Shown: positions 26,616 to 33,946 of the stretch, in pieces
Layout: each line of letters begins with the position of its first letter
Position numbering within the stretch: the stretch's first letter is position 1
Source of the DNA: Chloroflexota bacterium
GTDB lineage: Bacteria > Chloroflexota > Dehalococcoidia > Lucifugimonadales > Lucifugimonadaceae
Direction: 5' to 3'
NCBI GenBank assembly: GCA_013204545.1
Contig: JABMNN010000093.1
Span: forward strand, 45,683 to 109,682
Length of the DNA stretch: 64,000 bases
Notes under the pieces: model-generated
The model's input: the letters and a program-made list of their open reading frames with translations, nothing else
What the model was told of the DNA's origin: nothing
Databases searched by the model: none
Program-made: the position numbers and the translations under genes

Positions 26616-27400
26616 AGTGCTGCTCCATGTGAACTACCGTTCCGTAGTGATTCGGCGAGGATTTGCGCAATATGTAGAACTTGTACATCGGAGCCGCGTC
26701 GTCTGAGTCCTCCCTGCATTTGATAAATACAGCCCATGTCAGCTGCGATTACTGTGCTCGAGCCGGTAGCCTCAATAAAATCGAGCTTCTCATCGAGTAT
26801 CGCTGAAGATATGTCGGGCATCTTCACGGAAAAAGCTCCACCAAAACCACAACAGACATCGGCACGCTCAAGTGGAATCATTTCGAGACCCTCGATATTA
26901 GAAAGCATCGCAGATGGCTCTCCATCGATGCCGATCTCTCTAAGCAAGTGGCAACACTTGTGGTAGGTTGCCGATGTGTTGAGTTGTCCGACTATTGCTT
27001 CGGTTCCAAAGAACCGGCTAATGAATTCGATCAGTTCAAACACACGTTCAGCCACTCGGCTCGACCGTTCCAATAATTTCGGATCATCCCGAAAAAGGTC
27101 TCTGTAGTAGTTACGGACCATTGCTGCACACGATCCAGACGGAACTACTATTGGACCATCGACTTGTTCGAACAACTCGATGAAACGGGTGCCCACCGGC
27201 AGCGCTTCTGATCTGAATCCACTGTTGAACGCTGGTTGACCACAACAAGTTTGATTGTCGAGGAATTCGACCGAGACGCCCAAGTGTTCGAGGACATCGA
27301 CAGCGCTTTCGCCGACGGACGGCGCTAGCTGGTCGACCATGCACGATGCAAATAGAGTTACGCGGTTGGGGAGAGGTGGATTCAGTGAGTAATCAGGCAT
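26612..27400 (-). CDS. lutA: LutA-like CCG-domain Fe-S oxidoreductase
   Basis: A 262-residue protein with two cysteine-rich CCG domains (CCGQPAFNSGF near residue 57 and CCGFGGAFSVKMPDI near 190), as in LutA, GlpC and heterodisulphide reductase subunit B. It is the first gene of lutABC. The motif cysteines hold an Fe-S cluster. It starts 115 bases from the divergent lhgO gene; the short gap probably carries both promoters. Confidence 0.94.
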   Translation of the reverse strand: MPDYSLNPPLPNRVTLFASCMVDQLAPSVGESAVDVLEHLGVSVEFLDNQTCCGQPAFNSGFRSEALPVGTRFIELFEQVDGPIVVPSGSCAAMVRNYYRDLFRDDPKLLERSSRVAERVFELIEFISRFFGTEAIVGQLNTSATYHKCCHLLREIGIDGEPSAMLSNIEGLEMIPLERADVCCGFGGAFSVKMPDISSAILDEKLDFIEATGSSTVIAADMGCIYQMQGGLRRRGSDVQVLHIAQILAESLRNGSSHGAAL

Positions 27401-27515
27401 CCTAAGAAATTATCAGATTCTCGTTGCTTATAAACGTCGAATTCGGCGTTACCAACCGTCTGGCACTGTGATATTTTTTCTCGATAGTTACTGTGAAAGC
27501 GAGAGAAAGTACCAA

Positions 27516-28754
27516 GTGCGTCCAACGAAATACGAAGTGATCGTAATCGGAGCCGGAATTATCGGGTTGTCGACGGCGATGAAATTGCTAGAACGATTCC
27601 CTCATATCAAACTGGCAGTACTTGAAAAAAATTCCAAAGAAGGTACCCAGCAGAGCGGTCACAACTCCGGTGTAATTCACTCGGGTATCTACTATCGTCC
27701 TGGGTCGTTAAAGGCAGATTTTTGCGTGGCCGGACGCGCTTTGATGACGCAGTTCTGTGAAGAAAACGAAATCCCAGTTTGGACCTGCGGCAAACTGATC
27801 GCCGCCAGTGATGCAGCCGGAGTTGAACGGCTGGCCGCCCTCGAAGAACGAGGAACAGCAAACCATGTCGAAGGCCTACGGATGGTAGACAATGACGAAA
27901 TGGCTGAAATCGAGCCACATGTCGTAGCGCTCAAAGCACTTTACGCACCAGGCACCGGAATAGTCGATTACCGCAACGTGACTGCTGTGTACGCAGATCG
28001 AGTTCGCTCTGCGGGCGGAGAAATTCATTTCAACACAGAGCTTAATGGTTCTAAAGTTGTTGGTGGGATCACTGTCCTTAGCACTTCTTCCGGCGACTTC
28101 GAAACGACCAACATAATTAACTGTGCCGGACTTCACTCAGATCTAGTCGCCGAGACCATGGGAGTTGAAACCGGACTCAGAATCATTCCATTTCGAGGCG
28201 AGTACTACAAGCTTCGGAAAGAGAGCGAGTATCTTGTAAAGGGACTTATTTACCCGGTACCTGACCCCGCGTTCCCATTCCTCGGCGTTCACCTAACGCA
28301 AACTATGAAGGGTTGGATCGAAGCTGGTCCAAACGCTGTCCTCGCTACCAAACGAGAAGGTTACCGCAAGCGTGATTTTTCGATGAGCGATTTCCTTCGC
28401 ACGATCACCTTCCCCGGATTCTGGAAAATGGGTGTTCGGGAATGGAAAACTGGAGTTTGGGAGATCAATCGATCACTACGCAAATCTGTATTCCTCGATA
28501 GTCTTCAGCAGTTAGTTCCAGAATTAACCGTAGATGATCTCGACGGAACCGGATCAGGAGTGCGCGCACAGGCTGTTGATCGAACCGGCAAACTCATTGA
28601 CGATTTCCGTATTGAAGAGTCGCGCGGCGCTATTCACGTGTTGAACGCACCATCACCAGGAGCGACATCATCATTGATAATCGGTGACTACATCGCAGAT
28701 CTAGCAGTGAAAAATTTCGGTCTCACCGTTGTCTCTCAAGTAGCGGTCAGTTGA
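27516..28754 (+). CDS. lhgO: L-2-hydroxyglutarate oxidase
   Basis: An FAD-dependent oxidase of the LhgO/DAO family. It oxidises L-2-hydroxyglutarate to 2-oxoglutarate and passes electrons to a quinone or oxygen. Visible: the dinucleotide motif VIVIGAGIIGLSTAMKLLE, the QQSGHNSGVIHSGIYY segment characteristic of LhgO, and FRGEYYKL. GTG at 27516 is chosen as start because GAGAGAAAG lies just before it and the Rossmann motif follows directly. A longer frame from 27468 is unlikely. The final domain has GSGVRAQAVD and ends normally. Divergent to lutABC, forming a hydroxy-acid oxidation locus. Confidence 0.92.
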   Translation: MRPTKYEVIVIGAGIIGLSTAMKLLERFPHIKLAVLEKNSKEGTQQSGHNSGVIHSGIYYRPGSLKADFCVAGRALMTQFCEENEIPVWTCGKLIAASDAAGVERLAALEERGTANHVEGLRMVDNDEMAEIEPHVVALKALYAPGTGIVDYRNVTAVYADRVRSAGGEIHFNTELNGSKVVGGITVLSTSSGDFETTNIINCAGLHSDLVAETMGVETGLRIIPFRGEYYKLRKESEYLVKGLIYPVPDPAFPFLGVHLTQTMKGWIEAGPNAVLATKREGYRKRDFSMSDFLRTITFPGFWKMGVREWKTGVWEINRSLRKSVFLDSLQQLVPELTVDDLDGTGSGVRAQAVDRTGKLIDDFRIEESRGAIHVLNAPSPGATSSLIIGDYIADLAVKNFGLTVVSQVAVS

Positions 28755-28783
28755 AGCGCAGACAAGCTACTGACGCTTAAATG

Positions 28784-29618
28784 TTAGCGCATTCGATTGT
28801 TTCCGCTCCACATGACGGCGTTTGGACCGAGCTTGACCTTGATTGGTTCGGTAGCGTCCGACAACTGATCGGCGACACCTGTGGGCAATTGCATCGAATG
28901 CTTCAGCTTCACACCCGTTTTCACCATGGTTAGCAAGAGCACGATCATTTGTGAACAGTCGTGATCGAGAACGACCATCTGGTACATCATCGGGTGATTC
29001 ATATCGTCCAGTAAGCAGTCCCTGAACCAACGGCCTGTAACAAATCAAGCCAATATTGTTCGTAAGACATGTGGGCTGTATCTCAACTTCGATGGGACGC
29101 CAAAGTAAGTTGTAGGCAACTGATTGGTAACGATCTCTGTCGATTCGAGGGCAGCGCTTAGATCCTGTACTCCAAAGTTTCAGGCTCCAATCGAACGAAT
29201 TTGCCAGCATCTCGAAGTTTGATCAGCATAGCCATTGAGTCTTCGATGGCTAGCTCATGATTCGGCCAATGAATTTGGTAAAGATCGATGTAGTCGGTCT
29301 GCAGTCATTTTAGACTGGCGTGCAGCTTTCATCTATTAGCTCTGGCAATAGATGAGGTGGGCTAATCTTGGTCGCTATAATGGTCTCAGAACGACGCCGA
29401 TCTAAAGCCCGTCCCAACACTTCTTCCGAGTGCGAATCGTCGTTGTAACCTTTGGCAGTATCGAAAAATGTGATTCCGTTATCTGCGGCAGCATGTACTG
29501 TCGCAATTGAAACGTTATCATCCTGAGGATCCCAAACGCTGCCACCTGCGAATGGCCAGTAACCTAAGGCGAATTCGGAAACTTTGATATCCGTTGTGCC
29601 GAGCGCCTTGTACTTCAC
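28784..29618 (-). pseudogene. Aldo/keto reductase pseudogene
   Basis: GTG at 29618, with AAGGAG 8 bases upstream, opens a frame reading YKALGTTDIKVSEFALG, GITFFDTAKGYNDDSHSEE (catalytic Asp and Tyr) and IIATKISP, a clear aldo/keto reductase N-terminus. It ends at a stop near 29310. The rest is readable in other frames: LYQIHWPNHELAIED, then YQSVAYNLLWRP, then LICYRPLVQGLLTGRY, and the C-terminal ATEPIKVKLG. At least three shifts or stops separate the pieces. The excellent Shine-Dalgarno site suggests that decay is recent. Confidence 0.82.
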
Positions 29619-29767
29619 GAATATACTCCTTACCTTTGGTAAGTTTCGAGCCGAAGCGGACTTTATCACCGTGCCGATCCGACCGGGCAGTATCACCTCA
29701 AGCGATGATTCAGATATCATCCGTTACCAACAGTAAAGTCCAATGTTGAGATATTCGGGAGACGGTT

Positions 29768-30661
29768 TTGATCAAAGTCAGTATCGCAAGCACTAATAAC
29801 CGCTCAATAGGCGTTGGGCAATCACTCCAACTTATCGATTCTGAAGTAGTGATTCCTGACCTGCCCATCATGGTTAAGCCAAATTTCGTTACAACAACGA
29901 ATCAATTAGCAGCTACTCACGTAGACACGACCCGCGCTACTCTCGAATATCTCAGAGGCAAAGGCGTCAGCGAATTCATAATCGCTGTTGGCCCAGCGAT
30001 TGGTACCCCCGATTCGGGTTTCGACAACTATGGTTATCGTGATCTTGGCAACGATTTCAATATTGATTTCATGGACCTGAACACTGATGAACGCATCCCA
30101 GTACCGGCGTTCGATGATCAATTGAATCCGCAGACGCTGTACATGTCTAAGCGGTTGTCGGAGTCGTACGTAGTATCTGTTTGCCCAATGAAGACCCACA
30201 ACAACGTCGTGGTGACTCTCGGCTTGAAGAACATACTTGTAGGGACTCTCTCAGGTGTTGAGCAGAAACAGAAAATTCACAAAGGCAGTAAGGCGATCAA
30301 CCTAACACTTGCTAAGATGGCACAATATGTAGCCCCGGATTTAACGGTGATAGATGGCACAGTTGGAATGCAAGGGAATGGGCCGGTTGATGGATATGAG
30401 ATGCTCTCCAACGTAGTTATCGCCTCGCATCATGGAATCGCAGCCGATGTTGTTGGGCTGCAGGTAATGGGGTACGACTTGAACCAAGTTGGCTACCTTA
30501 GGTACGCGATGGAATTGCGCAACCTATCTGTTGAAGATATCGAAGTGGTCGGTGCCAGTATTGACGACGTGCGTGTCTCGTACGCAGACCACAGGGACAT
30601 CGAAGCCCAACTTACATGGCCACTCAAGGACGATTGGCATGGTGTGTTCGACAGAAGTTAA
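29768..30661 (+). CDS. DUF362 domain protein
   Basis: A 297-residue protein of the DUF362 family, best known as a partner of Fe-S proteins of unknown role. Seen: IMVKPNFVTTTN near residue 35, HVDTTRATLEYL, CPMKTHNNVVVTLGLKN (a recurrent K-T-H segment in this family) and TVIDGTVGMQGNGPVDG. No ferredoxin cysteine motif is attached, unlike many DUF362 proteins. It lies between a reductase pseudogene and a lipoprotein gene, so the context says little. Confidence 0.83.
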   Translation: MIKVSIASTNNRSIGVGQSLQLIDSEVVIPDLPIMVKPNFVTTTNQLAATHVDTTRATLEYLRGKGVSEFIIAVGPAIGTPDSGFDNYGYRDLGNDFNIDFMDLNTDERIPVPAFDDQLNPQTLYMSKRLSESYVVSVCPMKTHNNVVVTLGLKNILVGTLSGVEQKQKIHKGSKAINLTLAKMAQYVAPDLTVIDGTVGMQGNGPVDGYEMLSNVVIASHHGIAADVVGLQVMGYDLNQVGYLRYAMELRNLSVEDIEVVGASIDDVRVSYADHRDIEAQLTWPLKDDWHGVFDRS

Positions 30662-30775
30662 CATGTGTCGTGTTTACTACTGTCCAGTCCAGCTTCAACC
30701 GACTGGCGTAAATATGATTGATTGTCGTTACGCTACCTATGTGGCTTCCTAATCGGATGTAAACGAGTCGTTTGC

Positions 30776-31279
30776 TTGAAATCATTTCGCACATCTAACC
30801 CATATCTACTATCGATGGCAATTGCAGTAATAGCCGTTTTAGCCGTCATATCTTGTTCATCGACTAAACCAGATGAAATTAAACCTGTAGTCGATGTAAT
30901 TCGTGAACCCACTCCAACCCCAGTCGTAACGAAAGAAAATGGGTTGACCCGCGTTGTTGTTCATCTGTCCCCTACTGATGGTGAAGGACAGTTTGGCACG
31001 GCGACTCTAGCATCAAATGTGTCTACCACAACGATTAAAATATCGATCAAACCACCAGCTGTTGAAGCTCAACCGATCCATATTCACTCTGGGGAGTGCA
31101 CTGACGTCGGACCTGTACTACACGCTCTTCAGAATGTCGTGAAAGGTTACTCGGTAACAATAATCAACATTCCACTGACTGAGATCGTCAAAGACGGGGC
31201 GCTTGTGAACATCCACGCATCCTACTCTGACGCATCAAATTACACGGCTTGTGGGCAGTTGCCTTACGAGTTGCCGTAA
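30776..31279 (+). CDS. Lipoprotein with CHRD/superoxide dismutase-like domain
   Basis: From TTG at 30776 the protein has a short signal (YLLSMAIAVIAVLAVISC) with lipobox V-I-S-C and a 140-residue exported part. The core PIHIHSGECTDVGPVLHAL followed by NVVKGYS resembles CHRD-type or Cu/Zn superoxide dismutase-like beta barrels, where HIH and a Gly-Glu-Cys stretch occur. Metal binding cannot be confirmed from sequence. A start at 30722 would give an unlikely N-terminal extension. It converges on the histidine kinase with adjacent stops. Confidence 0.7.
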   Translation: MKSFRTSNPYLLSMAIAVIAVLAVISCSSTKPDEIKPVVDVIREPTPTPVVTKENGLTRVVVHLSPTDGEGQFGTATLASNVSTTTIKISIKPPAVEAQPIHIHSGECTDVGPVLHALQNVVKGYSVTIINIPLTEIVKDGALVNIHASYSDASNYTACGQLPYELP

Positions 31280-32818
31280 TCAGGCGGCGCCCAACGACTC
31301 GGTGCTTCGATTGAGTAAGGGAAGTTCGACAAGTACAGTTGTGCCTCGACCTCTCGCAGAGTTAATAGTCAACGTCCCACCGTGTAATTCAACAATCTGC
31401 TTGCAGATCACCAGCCCAAGACCTGTTCCTGATACTTGACGTGTTTCACTATTGTCTGACCTGAAAAATGGCGTGAATAGCTTCTTTTGATCGTCAGTTG
31501 ATATTCCAATGCCTCGATCTGAGACTTGGATGATTGAGCAAGTAGTAGTAGTAGTAGTTGAAAGTCGGATGACGGAATGTTCTGGAGAGTACTTTGAAGC
31601 ATTCGACAGTAAATTTGTGACTACTTGCACTAGACGGGATTGATCACCATCGACTTGGATGGGGACAAGTGAAATCTCCGAAGTGATATTTTGTAATTTA
31701 GCTTCGAAAACAGGAGCCATCAAATCCAAAACATCTTCGGCAACTCTTCGAATGTCGACAGGCGCTATTTCAAGTTCCATTTCGTTGGCTTCAACCCTTG
31801 AAAGATCCAACAAGTCTTTCAAGAGAATACGCATTTGAGCTTCGCCTCGGCCGATAGCGTCGACCATTTTGATTTCACGGTCAGATAAATTACCATCTTT
31901 ATTCATTGACAACATCCCAGCGAACGCAGTGATGCTCGTTAGTGGGTTCCCTAGCTCATGAGTAACAACAGAGAGCAACCTCAATCGAGCCTCATCGGCA
32001 GCCTTCAAATCTGCGTTACGTTGATCCAATTCTGATACGAGCAAGTGTTCGTGAGTTAATAATTCTTGAAGCCTAGAGCGTGCCTCGTTTTGAACTCGAT
32101 GTCCTCTCATGACCACAATCATAAGGCTGATGAATACAACCATCATTACACCAATAACCATCAATAATCTAAATCGAGCTCCCGCTGATGTCGCTGCATC
32201 GATCGCCGTCGAAACATCGCGATACATGACAACGGTAGTTTCATGTGATTCTGCGCTTGGAACCCGTCCTTCAGTGAACACAGGCACGCGGGTGATAACC
32301 GCTTCGATCAACGCAGCATGACCGTCTAGGGCACTGACAGCGGCAGAACCAACATAATTTCCTGAGGCCGTGTTCGGACCTTCTGCATACTCGGAATGAT
32401 CACCGATATGGTATGGGTCTGTCGAGTATAGGATATCTCCGCTCGGGTCGAGGATATCGACTCTTGCCACTTGTTGGCCGACTAATGCGTCGAGCACAAT
32501 TCGGTCAATCAATGCGATTTCATCAGGCAGTGTAAGCAGCGTCCCATCAATGGGATCTGTGATTTTGCTGAGCTCTTCAACAATCCTAAATGTAGAAACC
32601 TTCGCCGGTCCGAGAGCTTCGGTTTCCAGACGCGAAATTACGCTCTCTCGCTCCACCCGGCTCGAAACGAAATTCACAGCCACCAAAGCACTGAGAACGA
32701 TCAATATACTTGCGAGGGCGTACTGTTTAACCGGTGAACTCGAAACCAGCGTGTCTTGTTTTAAAAGCTCATAATGGCTGGTTCCACGGTCGACTCTACC
32801 CAAATGTTCTAGTCCCAC
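31280..32818 (-). CDS. Membrane sensor histidine kinase
   Basis: A 512-residue sensor kinase. Two membrane segments (about residues 31-51 and 218-240) flank an extracytoplasmic sensing region of about 170 residues, which contains a Cache/PAS-like stretch (RVDILDPSGDILYSTDP). Next come a coiled linker, a dimerisation and phosphoacceptor domain with SVVTHELGNPLTSIT (the His), and an ATPase domain with NLLSNASKYSPEHS (N box), DRGIGIS and GTGLGLVICKQIVELHGG. A run of six Thr, from an ACT tandem repeat, lies before the D-box. No response regulator gene is adjacent. The signal is unknown. Confidence 0.9.
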   Translation of the reverse strand: MGLEHLGRVDRGTSHYELLKQDTLVSSSPVKQYALASILIVLSALVAVNFVSSRVERESVISRLETEALGPAKVSTFRIVEELSKITDPIDGTLLTLPDEIALIDRIVLDALVGQQVARVDILDPSGDILYSTDPYHIGDHSEYAEGPNTASGNYVGSAAVSALDGHAALIEAVITRVPVFTEGRVPSAESHETTVVMYRDVSTAIDAATSAGARFRLLMVIGVMMVVFISLMIVVMRGHRVQNEARSRLQELLTHEHLLVSELDQRNADLKAADEARLRLLSVVTHELGNPLTSITAFAGMLSMNKDGNLSDREIKMVDAIGRGEAQMRILLKDLLDLSRVEANEMELEIAPVDIRRVAEDVLDLMAPVFEAKLQNITSEISLVPIQVDGDQSRLVQVVTNLLSNASKYSPEHSVIRLSTTTTTTCSIIQVSDRGIGISTDDQKKLFTPFFRSDNSETRQVSGTGLGLVICKQIVELHGGTLTINSARGRGTTVLVELPLLNRSTESLGAA

Positions 32819-33267
32819 ATCTGAATAATACGTTCCATTCGTATAATTGGACTCGCGAGTAGATACGGAATCTCTCTGTGTACTTCAACTCAGTAAAATT
32901 CGAAACGAAGGGCTCGTTACGTCGCATCTGCCTACCTGCCTGTAGGACATCGTTGTCGGAATACTCTGAGTGAGATTGATGTAATGGATATTCGATCAAA
33001 TACTAAATAGTGACATAGCCTGAACCTACCCCGCCGTTCTGAATGGCGCTGATCCCAGTAAACCTACCTAGCGAATTGATCGTTAAAACTCATTATTACG
33101 AAGCATCAGGCGGTTCATGCCTACTAAGCTTCCGCATCGGTGTCGTACAACAACTGCGTAGATGTTCGTGAAACGTCCCCAGGACAACGTGCAACCTATA
33201 ATGGGAACGTACGCTGCGAAATTCGCAATACGCGTTGGCAAGGTGACCGGTTGACGTAGAGCGAAAC
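32819..33267. other. Intergenic stretch, no gene seen
   Basis: About 450 bases between the histidine kinase start and the tRNA-Sec gene. I found no convincing protein in any frame and no strong hairpin. It presumably includes the histidine kinase promoter. Confidence 0.5.
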
Positions 33268-33365
33268 TGGCGGGAGTGTAAGGGAGTCGAACCCTCCGCG
33301 CACGCCGAAGGACGCACGCCAGCGGAGTTGAAGTCCGTGAGACCCACCGGGACCCATCCACTCCC
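33268..33365 (-). tRNA. selC: tRNA-Sec (UCA anticodon)
   Basis: A 98-base tRNA on the minus strand with the unusual selenocysteine-tRNA features. It has a long acceptor stem (GGGAGTG pairing with CACTCCC), an extended D-arm region (GGGTCCCGGTGGGTCTC), an anticodon loop CTTCAAC carrying TCA that pairs with UGA, and a long variable arm (GGCGTGCGTCCTTCGGCGTG). The T-loop is TTCGACT and the encoded 3' end is GCCA. An ordinary tRNA-Ser or tRNA-Leu would not have UCA with this D-arm. It implies a selenocysteine system; selA, selB and selD are not in the window. Confidence 0.93.
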
Positions 33366-33420
33366 CCACTGTTTCGTTAGCTTCTCTAGAATACCGCTTA
33401 TTCACACTTGCAACGTACAT

Positions 33421-33457
33421 AAAAAGACCCCGAACCAATAAAGCTTCAGGGTCTTTT
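33421..33457 (-). terminator. Rho-independent terminator after trxA
   Basis: On the minus strand AAAAGACCC-x-GAA and TTC-x-GGGTCTTTTT form a 12-base stem with one G-T pair and a 12-base loop, followed by a T-run. It lies 15 bases after the trxA stop and separates it from tRNA-Sec, so the tRNA needs its own promoter or read-through. Confidence 0.88.
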
Positions 33458-33472
33458 ATTATTCCAAATACC

Positions 33473-33802
33473 CTAGACAGAAAGTGCGTCTTCGAGTCGT
33501 GCCTGCAGCACGCTCTTCGGAACAGCTCCAACTACCTGACCGACCGGTGCTCCACCTTTGAAGATCAGCAAAGTCGGAATGCTGCGCACGCCGTACTTCG
33601 CAGATGTCTGCGGGTTGAAGTCGACATTGAGCTTTACGAACTTCGCCTTGCCTTCATATTCGGCCGCCAATTCTTCAACGACTGGAGCGATCATTTTGCA
33701 GGGACCACACCATTCTGCCCAAAAATCCACAAGTACTGGGATTTCCGAGTCGATGACTTCGGTGCCGAATTCGGCGTCATTCACATCCTGCGGTTTTGCC
33801 AT
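33473..33802 (-). CDS. trxA: Thioredoxin
   Basis: A 109-residue classical thioredoxin. The active site [15 protein letters not shown] lies near residue 30 with both redox cysteines, and the cis-Pro is in [15 protein letters not shown]. No signal peptide, so cytosolic. It reduces disulphides in many partners with electrons from thioredoxin reductase, which is not in the window. It ends at a good terminator. The nuoG-like gene lies 144 bases upstream on the same strand. Confidence 0.97.
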   Translation of the reverse strand: MAKPQDVNDAEFGTEVIDSEIPVLVDFWAEWCGPCKMIAPVVEELAAEYEGKAKFVKLNVDFNPQTSAKYGVRSIPTLLIFKGGAPVGQVVGAVPKSVLQARLEDALSV

Positions 33803-33946
33803 TCCAATTCGCCCCTTTAGCGATTACTTACCTTGTAATTGACTTATCGGAGCCAATTAAGAAAGTCGTTTTCACGACGACCTTCGAGATATTAGATACA
33901 GGTCGGTGCAAAAAGGATGCACTCCTGCTGAATTACGTGTACCAAG

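Noticed and set aside
31530..31560. TAG/ACT trinucleotide repeat as a phase-variable tract
   Set aside because: It encodes a Thr run in the kinase; length changes by whole repeats would not shift the frame, and only about five units are present.
33083..33361. Overlapping minus-strand frames of 83-111 codons around 33.1-33.5 kb
   Set aside because: They lie over tRNA-Sec and the trxA 3' end; their Arg-rich translations are by-products of the tRNA sequence.
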